Source of the DNA: Strobilurus pachycystidiatus
Lineage: Eukaryota > Basidiomycota > Agaricomycetes > Agaricales > Physalacriaceae
Length of the DNA: 64,000 nt
Assembly (NCBI GenBank): GCA_019915135.1
Contig: JAHLMK010000009.1
Coordinates: forward strand, 248,001 to 312,000
Reading direction: 5' to 3'
Below are positions 53,492-63,319 of the stretch, piece after piece. The notes beneath the pieces were generated by a model. The model did not search any database, was not told the origin of the DNA, and saw nothing but the letters and a program-made list of their open reading frames with translations. How positions within the stretch are numbered: position 1 is the stretch's first letter; every line of letters starts with the position of its first letter. Both the position numbers and the translations under genes were made by a program.

Positions 53492-56394
53492 ATGGTGGGT
53501 GCGCCAACGACAAAACAAGCTCGAAGCCGAAAATACAAGAAGAAGAATAAAAGCGACCGCCGCAATGCGAAGGGTTGGATGGAAGGAAAGCGACAGGACG
53601 TGTTTCTGCCATTGGTTCCGTCGTTTGCGGAGGCTGCCGACAAAGGCTGGCAGGCTTTGGAGGACCACCTAAAGACGCTGCAGAATATGTATCATTTCCA
53701 TTTTCCGTATCCTATGGGGGATGCAGAGGAGCCCGACGAGCTCGAAGCGTACGACGCAACCCGCCCGCCACGAGCAAACGAGTCGGACCTCACCGACGAG
53801 GAACTGGCTGCCAAGCGCGCACATGTGGCGCTGTACAACAATGTGAGTTGTCAGGCGTAATATTCGGTCAGAGAGTGAACTCACGGGGAACTCTGATTAG
53901 CGTTTGCGCCGCTGGTTCCACTATCGCGCGCGGAAGCTGAGGAAGCGCGTTATGCGCCTGACAAAGCGGGACCCCGATGATACGTTCCAGGTCTTGATGG
54001 CGAGGTTGGCTGGCATCAGTAAGCCGCCCCGACAGCCACAAGCTGTCCACGTTTGGGCGCAAGCAAATTGGGAAGAGGGGGATAACTTGAAGTCGAAGGT
54101 CGTGAAGTCGTGGGACGACCGAGAGAACAGGTCACTCTCCAAGCGCCCCGTGAACTTCTCGACGGCGGTGGTGCGCAAAGCATACGATGCACTTCCGGCT
54201 GAGGAGAAGGCAAAGTGGACGGCGCAGGCGAAGGAGCAGGGCGACAAGGCGAAGGCGGAATATCTGGAATTGTTGAAGAGTCCTCCGTCCAAAGAACCTG
54301 AGGCGCGAGCATTGTTAGTATCGTCTCTCTCAATGACATTAACTCTAGCTGACTTCGAACGACAGAGCGGTCTCGATGGCGGAAAGCTTCATTGGCGAGA
54401 TAAACCGAGGGATCGAGGAGCGGACATTCTGCCGGATCTTCACGCTGATGGGTGGGCCGATGAACGTTCATGGGGGCGCAATTGGGACTGTAAAGTGAGA
54501 TAATCTATGCTGCGACAGAGCAGGAGTTGACCGCGAGTTCCGTTCCAGTGTGACGACTTCGAAGAATTCTGCTGTGGTTCCTTTGAGTTTCCCTGAGTGG
54601 ATGGGCCCGAAACGAATGAAGGAACTCACGGATGCGTATCAGGAATGGCTCGACCTTTCGTACTCCAAGACTGAAAGGGCTTCGGTAGTATGCAAGGGAG
54701 GCGGCGGTGCTTCGCAGCAAGAGATTCCGCTATTTGGCTCCATGGAAGGGGCGGGAGGGCCGCTGATCAGCCTGCCGCCCGACTATACGCCAGACTTGTC
54801 GTCGCCTGCCGCCCCCATCGCTGCGAAAAAACCGGCCGAACCTGCTTCTCAGGCGAATGAATCCCCTCTCGTACCTATGTCGTCCTCACCTTCCCATGCC
54901 TCTTCTCAACTTGCGCCGTCCGGTCCACCTGCGAATGTACCCAATTCTTCCACGCCGCCCGATCCACCTGCGAATGTACCCGATTGTTCCACGCCTCCCG
55001 ATCTACCGGCGATTGTTCGCGATTCGTCCACGCCTCCCGAGCCCCTTGCTCAAGCTGCGCCTTCGGACGAAGCTGGTCAATCTCGTTCCAAGCCGGTTCA
55101 ATCGCTCGATAATTGGTTGATGTCGGAGACCGACAAATTAGACGCGGAGACCGACAAATTAGACGCATTGCAGGATGCTCGTCATAGAACCCTGTACAAG
55201 CATGGACCTAAATCAGACGTACTCGCAAACTTATCCGAGGAGTCTTCGTCAGAATCGGATGCGTCCGACGACTCCTCAGACGACTCCGAAGAATCAGAGA
55301 CGGATGGCAAAGATGCTCAACCCGTTAGGAAACCTAATAATAAACGTCCTCGGGCAAGGATGACAGTCGACTCGGATGATGACGTGGAGATGGAGAATGC
55401 CGTGGACGGAAAGATGTCTAGGGAAGATGGGGCTGTCGAGTCGGGAGGCGCCAGTACTGCGAATGAAAGGAGGAAAGGACGCGGGAGGGCGGGAAGTGTG
55501 AGGAGGATGTCAAACGCGGAGGACAGAGAGGCATTACGCCCGACTAAAATCAGGCGTACCGGTCCAGCGAGGCGAGCGGCGGGTGGACGGGCATCTGCTC
55601 CGCCTGTTCCGGCGTCAGTCGAAGGAGCTCAAACCGTGATTTCTTCTGGAACTCCTCCAACGGGCGATCAGCACACTGGTACGTCTGCGCCGCCGGCGGA
55701 GTCATCAGCCCGCCCTCCCGCACCAATTCCAAACGTGGCTGCACCAGGCGCTTCACCCCAAGCAGATCGAGTGTCGACGGACCAAGTCCCTGGAACAATT
55801 GTAGAGAGACGAGAGCGGGTCATGAAATTGCTGTCGGAGGCACCACCTTGGTTGGCGGAGCCATTGATGGAATTCCTAGACGCTGAGGGCGGAGAGGCGA
55901 TGACGACGGTGATTGGTCTGCTGTTAGAGATCGAGTGTCAGTATGGATGGGTGTCTGTGGAGGAGGGGAAGACGTCAAACCTCGGTGGAGCGCGTTTGCG
56001 TCCTGCAGCGCTCGCAAATTGGATCAAGAACGGCCGGGCGCGGGGTACGAATAAACGGGTGGTATTGGCGGATAGCGATGTGCCGGGGTTTGTAAAGGCA
56101 TGGGCGGTATGGTGGGCGGTCTTGCAGGGAACGTGGCGCCGTCGAAACGATGAGGGACGCTGGGAAAGATCGGCGTATGGTGGAAGTTTTGATAAACTGA
56201 GAGTGCCTGGACAAAACGGTTTGCTGAGTGTCGTCGCGTTGCTGTCGTGGTGGAAATCGTATGTGGTCAAATGGGGGGATGACAAAGTTGAAGAGGAGTT
56301 GAGAGAGGCGATGTTGGATGTTGAGTGGGCGATGACAGGACTCTTGGCGGATTTGCGGCGATCTGAATTGTTGGGAGCTGATGGAGCGGCGTAA
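53492..56394 (+). CDS. Large conserved mushroom protein (912 residues), four exons
   Basis: The exons are 53492-53842, 53901-54313, 54366-54494 and 54549-56394. The introns are 58, 52 and 54 bp, and frame is kept throughout. The N-terminus is very basic (KQARSRKYKKKNKSDRRNAK). Then comes FVPSFAEAA-like LPLVPSFAEAADKGW, a basic RLRRWFHYRARKLRKR, and an HMG-like segment around VVRKAYDALPAEEKAKWTAQ. CRIFTLMGGPMNVHGGAIGT follows, then LSFPEWMGPKRMKEL, a long low-complexity region with three to four tandem PPDPPANVPNSST-type units, and acidic and Arg-rich stretches. The C-terminal block ANWIKNGRARGTNKRV, WAVWWAVLQGTWRR and GRWERSAYGG ... VPGQNGLLSVVALLSWW is typical of a large Agaricomycete-only family with many copies per genome. 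Function unknown. It is probably nuclear, by charge. Confidence 0.75.
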
Positions 56395-57211
56395 GATGAT
56401 GGAGCGGCGTAAGACGTTACATTAGAACGCTAAACGATCGTGGGTGAAAGAAAGAGTGTGTGATGGCGATCGGATGATGACCGCAGAGAATATGTGGCGC
56501 CCGCCGCAGGTGGATGGGGGTTCGAAAATGACAACTCCCCGATCACGTGTACTTGGTTCGTATTCCACGTGGAAGGTTACGCGGCCGACGCGGGCTGCTG
56601 TGAGCAGGACGAAAACAGAGGCGCATCGCAGATGACGGGCCCCAGAACGTGTAATTCCATGCTTGGGGGATGGAATTAGGGTCATAAGAGTGGGTGGCGC
56701 CACACATTTCCGTGCAAAAAATTGCTTTGACCGTGCTGTAGGTATTACACTAATAAAATAGATAAAAATTGACAATTAAGGCGGGAACCGATATGTGGGA
56801 GCGGGGGGATTGACCTGGCGTGGGCCCGTAGTGTGGCGCACCCCGCATGCTACCTGCTGCTCCCCGGATTGGGGAGACCCTGCATGGAGCCCCCCCAATG
56901 GGGGAGCGGAGCCGTGCAAGCAGGACGATGCTGCCGGGATGGCACCCGCAATTCAAGGTCCGATTATATTTATTATTATCCCCAAAAATAATGGAGGGCG
57001 GGAGGCGGGAGGGGCCGGGACAGCGCCGCCAGCATTCCGACCCTGTCAGCAGCGAGGACGGGCGCGGTTTATATAAGCGGAGCGACGGTGCCGAGGGAGC
57101 TACCCCGGGTGTTACTCGGGCTCAGAGGTCTCGACAACTATCAAGCAGATGAAAGTAGTATTGTATGATAACTATCAAGGACTATTTTTCAAATAACTAC
57201 CACTATGGCTC
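56395..57211. other. Intergenic with LTR-like promoter region
   Basis: No gene is supported. A GTTTATATAAGCGGAGCG box near 57067 follows GC-rich inverted words (CTCCCCGGATTGGGGAG near 56860, CCCCCCAATGGGGGA near 56890). This could be the U3 part of another LTR family, but no ends were found. Confidence 0.4.
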
Positions 57212-57292
57212 AGGGGTTTCCGACGACCTTTCGGGAACGAGGAGGATGGCAAGGCCTTGTGCCTGTCGGACACCCGGACCAAGATCATAACA
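57212..57292 (-). repeat. 81-bp LTR fragment of element B type
   Basis: Identical over 81 bp to 38715-38795 and in the same orientation. It includes the TGTTATGATC LTR start, but the rest of the LTR is missing. Confidence 0.85.
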
Positions 57293-57678
57293 ACTCCGCT
57301 TTACTTTTGCCCACTCGCCAACTGGAACATCCCTATCACCCAGTGTCGTCTGACCAAGTGACACACTATTGTCATCTGGCGTACATGATGCCCGATCAGG
57401 AAGAGGCAGTTCATCGCGCTCAGCCTCGAGAAGAGCCTGTCCAGCAGTGATAAGATCGTCAGAAGGCGCGACATCGGGGGAAATGGAGGCTGGAGCAGCA
57501 GGAGTCTGCAAGGAGGAGGAGGAGGAGGGAATCAAGGGGGGCAACGAGAAGGACAACCCCAAAGCTGCATCTGACAGACCGAGAACTCGAACATGGCTTC
57601 GATGACATACTGCATCGAATGGTGCATCTCCAAAGTCTTTGAGTGCTCGTCGTCGATGCTGGGTAAGAAGGTGGCCTG

Positions 57679-58097
57679 TGTCAGCGTCGGGCCTATTCGT
57701 CTATAGCGAGGGCGCACGAGGCAACGACTGGAGAGCGGTGTGAAGGGTGGTGTATTGAATCCCGGGGGAAAGACAACGGTTCTCTGAAGAACTACTCTAC
57801 TGACTACTGACTCTTTTATACAGTTCCCGACGCCCGACGCCCGATGGGCGCGGGTGCGCCCCTCTGACTCATTCCCGAGTCATCGCACGAGTCATCGCGC
57901 CATCCCGCCCGTGATTGGTCGGGAGCGCGCCCTATCCCGCCCAATCCCGCTTTCCCATCGGCCGAGCTCCGCCACCATGTGCTACCGTCGGACGGCCGTC
58001 GGATAGATCCCGACGATGGGCGTGATACCGTTGCTCCTGCCCGCGCAGGCGTCGCCTTCGATCGGCTAGGCGTCGGTGGCGCAGTCAAGTCATGACA
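57679..58097 (-). repeat. Right LTR of element D, 419 bp
   Basis: On the minus strand it starts TGTCATGACT at 58097 after a GAAGAGGGGATAT purine tract, contains TGTATAAAAGAGTCAG near 57817, and ends GACGCTGACA at 57679. Its last 76 bp match 63244-63319. Confidence 0.88.
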
Positions 58098-61000
58098 ATA
58101 TCCCCTCTTCAAGGCGCATGTCCCCATGGCGCGAATCTTAGCGCGACGCTGCGATCGGGACTGACTCCCTGCTGGTAGAACGTCGGCTACGATCCCTTCG
58201 CTCTTCTTATAAGCCCGGAGAAGGGCCGGTGCTTGAATATCCGCTTTGTACGTCCAAGTGTTCTCCTCTAGGGGGTATCCTTTCCATTTGAGGAGGTATT
58301 GGGTCCGTCCACGGAACTTCTTGTGCCCCACGATTTTCTCGACTTCCCATTGTTCCTCGTCATCCACGATGACGGGATCGGGTCGCGTATAGGTCTGGTG
58401 AGGGAATCCTTCGATGTAGGGTCGGAGGTAAACCGTGTTGAAGACATTGTGTATCTTGAACGAGGCAGGGAGTTGAATGCGATACGATGCCTTACCGATC
58501 TTCTTCAGGACTTTGAAAGGCCCGTATCGTTTATCGGCGAGCTTCATAGAGGGACGATCGATCTTGAGATTGGTGGTCTCGAGAAGTACTTTGTCCCCGA
58601 CTTTGTAGTCCGGATCCGGTCGTCGTTTCTCGTCGTAAAACCTCTTCATAGTGGCGGCGGCGGCCGTCAGGGCGGCGCGAGCTTCCTCCCGAGCCCTGTC
58701 CAGGCGAGTGACGAACTCGTCCGCACTCTCGTTCCGGGTGGCGGTGCGGGGTTCCGTGCCTCGAAGCGGGTTGATGCCATACATCAGTTGGAAGGGGGAT
58801 TTCTTCGTAGACGAGCTGGCTTTGTCGTTATAAGAGAATTCCGCTTGGGACAGCCAGGATGCCCAGTCGTTTTGTTGGTGATTGGTGAAGACGCGGAGGT
58901 ACTGTTCCAGTTCCTGATTGATACGTTCCGTCTGTCCGTCTGTCTGTGGATGGTACGCGGTGGATGCTCGCTGTTTGACGCCAAGTCCTTGGTATAGTGC
59001 CGTGGTGAACTGGCCCACGAATTGGCCTCCTCGATCACTGATGACACTTATCGGGAATCCGAAGTCCTTCCAGACGTGATCCTGGAACAGCCTCGCTGCT
59101 CCTTCTCCCGTAATGTGAGTGGTGGTGGGCATGAACCTTGCCATCTTCGTAAATCGGTCGACCACTACCATGATGGAGTCGTATCCGAGGGACTCGGGGA
59201 GTTCGACGATTAGGTCGACGCTGATATGCTGCCAGGGCGCCGAGGGGATCTCGTTAGGTTGCAGTTGTCCGACTTTGAGTTGTCGGGACGATTTGGTCCT
59301 CTGACAGTCGAGGCATCCGTTACAATAACGCGCCACGTCTGCGTATAGTCCGGGCCACCAATAGTTCCGTAGCACTAACTCCGTGGTTCGGAATCGTCCA
59401 GGGTGGCCCGCTATTGCGGTGTCGTGATGTTGCCGCATGATTCGTTGGCGTAGTGTGCGGTTGGCCGGGACATAGAGTAGTCCTTCTTTGGTAAGGTATC
59501 CTCCCTTATCTTCTACGGTCTTCCCGACCATCTTCTTCACTTTCTCCTCCCACTCGTCCTTCGCGGCGATTATTCGGTCCATAAAGTCGTTCCCTTCGGT
59601 GGCGATCGTGACTTCATCCATTGCCCGAATATGGTTATAATCGTCGATCGAGATCGGCGTGGCGAAGATGCGGCTGAGATATTCCTTTTTGAGTAAAACG
59701 GTGTCGCGGTTGTCGTCCGCCCCCCTCTCATGTCCTTGTCGTCTCGACAAGAGATCGGCCTTTTTGTTCTGCGCCCCCGGGCGGTGAACCAGTGTGAAGT
59801 TGTATTCCGCCAGATCGAGTGACCACCGTGCCTGGCGGCGATTAAGCTTCTTGGCCTGCATGAAAACTTCGAGGTTCTTGTGATCCGTCAGGATGAGGGT
59901 TGGTTCCGGAGCTCCGAGAACGTAATGCCTCCAGTCGGCCAGGGCTCTCATGATGGCCAACATCTCCTTGTCGTGTATGTCGTAGTTCCGCTCCGCGGGA
60001 CTCAGTGATTTGGACATGAATGCGATGGGGACCGTCTTGCCGTCTTGCTCCTGGCTTAAGACGCCCCCCGTTGCGAATTCCGATGCGTCCACCTCGATGC
60101 GGTAGCGACCCGTTTGTGTTGGAAAGTGCAGGATGGGTTCCGAAGTGATTCGTTCCTTCAGATCCGCGAAGGCTTCCTCCTCCGCGTCTCCCCATCTCCA
60201 GGGGATATCCTTCTTCGAGAGGGAGTGGAGGGGTTTTGCTACCTGTGCAAACCCCTCGATGAACCGCCGGTAGAAGTTGGCGAATCCGAGGAAGGATTGG
60301 ACCTCTTTGACGGTTCTGGGTGTGGGCCACGCCCTAACACCCTCGACTTTGACAGGATCCATACGGAACTGTCCGTTCCCCACAATCAATCCCAAGTACT
60401 CCACTTCTGATTTCTCGAAATCGCATTTGGATCCTTGTACGCTGAGATTGTTGTCTTGAAGGATGTGTAGGACCTCCTTCATAACCTGTCGATGTTCATC
60501 GATGCCCTCGGTGAACACCAGGATGTCGTCCATGTATACGATCACCTTGCCGCGCAAGATCAAATCGTGGAACAGGTCGTTCATCATGGTCTGGAATGTC
60601 GCCGGACTATTCGTTAGTCCAAAGAACATGACTAGAGGCTCAAAGAGTCCTCGGTTGGTGATGAAGGCGGCTTTATGTTCGTCGCCTTCGACGATGCGGA
60701 CATTGTTGTATCCCCACCGAACGTCCAGTTTAGAAAACAGCTTCGCGTTTCGTAGTTTGTGAAGGACGTCGGAGAGGAGGGGAAGGGGGTACGAGTTCTT
60801 CACCGTCATGGTGTTGAGCTGGCGATAGTCTTGGATGGGGCGAAGGCGCCCGTCTTTCTTCTTGACGAAGAAGAATGGAGAGGCGTAGGGGGATTTGGAG
60901 ACGCGGATTCTCCCTGACTGGAGGTGTTCTTCGATGAACTTGTCGAGTTCCACCTGTTCGGAGGGGGCGAGGGGGTATATCTTCCCCTTGAACTCCGTTG

Positions 61001-62111
61001 CGTCGGGTTTAAGTTCGATAGCGTGGTCCCACTTCCTACGCTCCGGCAACCGATCGAACTCGGTTTTCTCGAACACCCGTCGGAATTCCTCTAAATATTG
61101 CGGGGGAACGAGTTCTTCTAAGGGCGCCTCGCCCTTAGCTTTTGCTTGGTCCCCCGCTAACTGGGTCGATTTAGTGGCGAAAGCGCGGATTCGTTCCGCG
61201 TCGAGCTTTCTTTGCCCGTACCGATTCTGCGGGACGTCCCACATCTTCACGACTAGAATTCGATCTCCCTCCTCGAGATCTTCTTCATCTTCTTCTCGCC
61301 ATATGCGGCGAGCCTGGCGTCGTTGACACTCTGGCGGACACCTCGTGAACGCCAGGGTTCCCTTGACCCAGTCGACCTCGGGATTATGCTTTTTCAGCCA
61401 TTCGTATCCCAGGATAATGTCGACGTCGCCGGTGTTAGTCACTGCGAACGTGAAAACATCTTCGTGTTCGTTGTCGGTTACGACCCGCAGATCCACGATC
61501 TGCTCTATTGGCCCGTTATTGTTGGGGGTTCCGTCGACGTTGGACACCGCGATGGGGCGTGGCAGTCGTTGGGTGTCCATTCCTTCGTTTTCGGCGAAGT
61601 CTCGATTGACATAGGCTCCGGTAGCTCCGGAGTCGATGAGGGCGACCACAGTGAGGGCCTTGCCACTATTCAGGAATTTGAGGGTGATGGGGATTTTCAT
61701 ACAGCGCCCCGGGCGTGTAGATCGAATCCAACGACGAGGTTGTCGGAATTCCTGGATAGCTGCTTGGGCGTGGCGGGAGTCCAGGCCCAAGATGTCCTGG
61801 ACCGCCTCCTGGGTGACCTCGGACTCCCTATCAGTCCGAGCGTATTTCCGGAGTACTTTGAGAGCTTGGCGGGGGTTAACCTGCATTTCGTGCCAGATGA
61901 AAGGGAGGGTCCCGCGGACGTGCTTGATGGGTTTGATCCGCGAACTTCCCTTTTTGGCTATTTTGTTCTTTCTTTCACGCGAGGGTTTTGGTTCGTCGAA
62001 GTCCATGGGATCGGATTGTTCGTTACTACTGTCACTGGTTTCAACAAGTAGACTACTGAATCGATTGGTCCATGGACCCGAGGAAGGGGGACTGGAAGAC
62101 TCGCTCTTCAC
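57816..62111 (-). CDS. Pol polyprotein of element D
   Basis: This is an intact 1431-codon frame. Domains in order are: protease with VALIDSGATGAYVN near residue 160; reverse transcriptase with IQDYRQLNTMT, KLDVRWGYNNVRI and active-site YMDDILVF; RNase H with IEVDASEFATGGVL, KEMLAIMRAL and TDHKNLEVF; integrase zinc region HHDTAIAGHPGRF to CLDCQRTK; integrase core with D, D (VISDRGGQFVG) and E (TAYHPQTDGQTERIN); and a chromodomain YLLKWKGYPLEENTWTY. Chromodomains steer integration toward modified chromatin. The frame starts with GTG, not ATG, one base out of frame with gag, so it depends on a -1 shift. The last about 95 codons are written in the right LTR. Confidence 0.93.
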   Translation of the reverse strand: MKSESSSPPSSGPWTNRFSSLLVETSDSSNEQSDPMDFDEPKPSRERKNKIAKKGSSRIKPIKHVRGTLPFIWHEMQVNPRQALKVLRKYARTDRESEVTQEAVQDILGLDSRHAQAAIQEFRQPRRWIRSTRPGRCMKIPITLKFLNSGKALTVVALIDSGATGAYVNRDFAENEGMDTQRLPRPIAVSNVDGTPNNNGPIEQIVDLRVVTDNEHEDVFTFAVTNTGDVDIILGYEWLKKHNPEVDWVKGTLAFTRCPPECQRRQARRIWREEDEEDLEEGDRILVVKMWDVPQNRYGQRKLDAERIRAFATKSTQLAGDQAKAKGEAPLEELVPPQYLEEFRRVFEKTEFDRLPERRKWDHAIELKPDATEFKGKIYPLAPSEQVELDKFIEEHLQSGRIRVSKSPYASPFFFVKKKDGRLRPIQDYRQLNTMTVKNSYPLPLLSDVLHKLRNAKLFSKLDVRWGYNNVRIVEGDEHKAAFITNRGLFEPLVMFFGLTNSPATFQTMMNDLFHDLILRGKVIVYMDDILVFTEGIDEHRQVMKEVLHILQDNNLSVQGSKCDFEKSEVEYLGLIVGNGQFRMDPVKVEGVRAWPTPRTVKEVQSFLGFANFYRRFIEGFAQVAKPLHSLSKKDIPWRWGDAEEEAFADLKERITSEPILHFPTQTGRYRIEVDASEFATGGVLSQEQDGKTVPIAFMSKSLSPAERNYDIHDKEMLAIMRALADWRHYVLGAPEPTLILTDHKNLEVFMQAKKLNRRQARWSLDLAEYNFTLVHRPGAQNKKADLLSRRQGHERGADDNRDTVLLKKEYLSRIFATPISIDDYNHIRAMDEVTIATEGNDFMDRIIAAKDEWEEKVKKMVGKTVEDKGGYLTKEGLLYVPANRTLRQRIMRQHHDTAIAGHPGRFRTTELVLRNYWWPGLYADVARYCNGCLDCQRTKSSRQLKVGQLQPNEIPSAPWQHISVDLIVELPESLGYDSIMVVVDRFTKMARFMPTTTHITGEGAARLFQDHVWKDFGFPISVISDRGGQFVGQFTTALYQGLGVKQRASTAYHPQTDGQTERINQELEQYLRVFTNHQQNDWASWLSQAEFSYNDKASSSTKKSPFQLMYGINPLRGTEPRTATRNESADEFVTRLDRAREEARAALTAAAATMKRFYDEKRRPDPDYKVGDKVLLETTNLKIDRPSMKLADKRYGPFKVLKKIGKASYRIQLPASFKIHNVFNTVYLRPYIEGFPHQTYTRPDPVIVDDEEQWEVEKIVGHKKFRGRTQYLLKWKGYPLEENTWTYKADIQAPALLRAYKKSEGIVADVLPAGSQSRSQRRAKIRAMGTCALKRGYCHDLTAPPTPSRSKATPARAGATVSRPSSGSIRRPSDGSTWWRSSADGKAGLGGIGRAPDQSRAGWRDDSCDDSGMSQRGAPAPIGRRASGTV

Positions 62112-63208
62112 TCCAGTCCCGCGCCAAAACCCTGCTCCTGCAGCGTCTGAGCGAGATCCTCTCGTTCTTCGTTGCTAAGACCTTCTACGAGTCCCTTGAC
62201 GGATTCGCGTCTCTCCGTGCAATTCCTCGCGAAGTGCCCGGATTTCCCGCAGTTGTAGCATTTTAACGAGGCCGCGCCTCGCGTTCTGTCAATGCTCATG
62301 GGTTCGCCTTTTCCTCCGTAGGTGATTCCGGTGACTGGGGGATTGTTGATTACTGTCGTAGTACTAGGACGCGGGAAGTTTTTGGAAACGAAGGGGGCAG
62401 GGTTCTTGTATCCCTGGGTGGGGGCCGTGCCTCGATTAGCGTCGAATCGAGTGGCGAACTTCTTGTACGCATCGTAGGTCTCGGGGATATTCTCCATTTC
62501 GGTGATGCGTTCAACCAGAGAGGAGTCCAGCTGGTGGCGTAGGAGGGAGATGAGGGCATCGTCGTTGAAACCTGTGTCGGCTTTGTACTCTTCGAAGTCG
62601 ATGAAGAAGGACTGGGCGTCCTGTCCTTTCTTCTGTTTCAATTTCTTGATCTCCTCCTGGGCGATCGTCTTCGAGTTGGTCCCTCCGAAGGCTCTTTTCA
62701 AGGCGTCCTTGAAGTCCGTATAAGTCAGGTATGGCTCCTCTCCTTTCTCGTAGAGGGCGGTCTGCGTGCTGGCCCATTTGATAACAGCGGGCCCCTCGGT
62801 CATGTACGATAGCGCGGCGAACACTCTGTTGCGCGCGGTTTCGTAGGCTCGAGGTTCGGAGGCGAAGAGGATGTGGAGTTGGGAGAAGAACGGCTCGATG
62901 CCGTCCGACTTCCCGCTAAACTTGGCCGGGGTCCCGAAGCGCGCCTTGGATGCGCGATGTTGCGCGGCTTGCGCCTGTGCTTGGGACGCGGCCAGCTGGA
63001 CGCCGCTGAGCTCGCTGATACGCTGAAGAAGTTGAGCGTGGAGGTTCGCCACCTCGTGGCTCCTGTTGATTTCGTCCTGCGCGATGGTAGTGATGCGCTG
63101 GTTCAGATTGTCGAGGGCCGTCCCTATGCCACTGAACATGCTATGCAGCTCTCTCTGCTCGTTGGTGGGCTCGGTGGCCGGGGCCATGGGGGCGTCTTCG
63201 GTGCTCAT
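62108..63208 (-). CDS. Gag of element D
   Basis: This 366-residue protein starts MSTEDAPMAPATEP 36 bp after the LTR remnant. It has a heptad-rich segment (MFSGIGTALDNLNQRITTIA), then the capsid-like core (FSGKSDGIEPFFSQLHILFA ... YLTYTDFKDALKRAFGGTNS ... FFIDFEEYKADTGFNDDALI). A classical CCHC zinc knuckle, CYNCGKSGHFARNC, lies near residue 320. It ends in TGA three bases into the pol frame. It forms the particle and binds the RNA genome. Confidence 0.92.
   Translation of the reverse strand: MSTEDAPMAPATEPTNEQRELHSMFSGIGTALDNLNQRITTIAQDEINRSHEVANLHAQLLQRISELSGVQLAASQAQAQAAQHRASKARFGTPAKFSGKSDGIEPFFSQLHILFASEPRAYETARNRVFAALSYMTEGPAVIKWASTQTALYEKGEEPYLTYTDFKDALKRAFGGTNSKTIAQEEIKKLKQKKGQDAQSFFIDFEEYKADTGFNDDALISLLRHQLDSSLVERITEMENIPETYDAYKKFATRFDANRGTAPTQGYKNPAPFVSKNFPRPSTTTVINNPPVTGITYGGKGEPMSIDRTRGAASLKCYNCGKSGHFARNCTERRESVKGLVEGLSNEEREDLAQTLQEQGFGAGLE
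62126..62132 (-). promoter_or_regulatory. -1 ribosomal slippery heptamer GGGTTTT
   Basis: On the minus strand the gag codons are CAG GGT TTT GGC, so the bases read G GGT TTT, which fits X XXY YYZ exactly in the zero frame. It lies about 18 bases before the gag stop, and a -1 slip enters the pol frame directly. Confidence 0.72.
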
Positions 63209-63243
63209 AGTCGTTGGGTCGTCGAAAGGGGAGAGAACCGTAT

Positions 63244-63319
63244 TGTCAGCGTCGGGCCTATTCGTCTATAGCGAGGGCGCACGAGGCAACGACTGGAGAG
63301 CGGTGTGAAGGGTGGTGTA
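63244..63319 (-). repeat. Remnant of the left LTR of element D
   Basis: 76 bp match the end of the right LTR (57679-57754) up to GACGCTGACA. The promoter part is missing. Confidence 0.85.

Larger units (their letters stand above)
57679..63319 (-). mobile_element. Ty3/gypsy chromovirus (element D), 5-prime LTR truncated
   Basis: On the minus strand: LTR remnant 63319-63244, gag 63208-62108, pol 62111-57816 and right LTR 58097-57679. The coding part looks intact, with a -1 frameshift signal between gag and pol. The outer part of the upstream LTR is missing and replaced by AT-rich DNA, so no target-site duplication can be checked and new transcription from that LTR is unlikely. Confidence 0.92.

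Noticed and set aside
59842..62178. Frames of 100-240 codons in other readings of element D pol and gag
   Set aside because: They mirror the long coding frames on the minus strand and lack any independent support.
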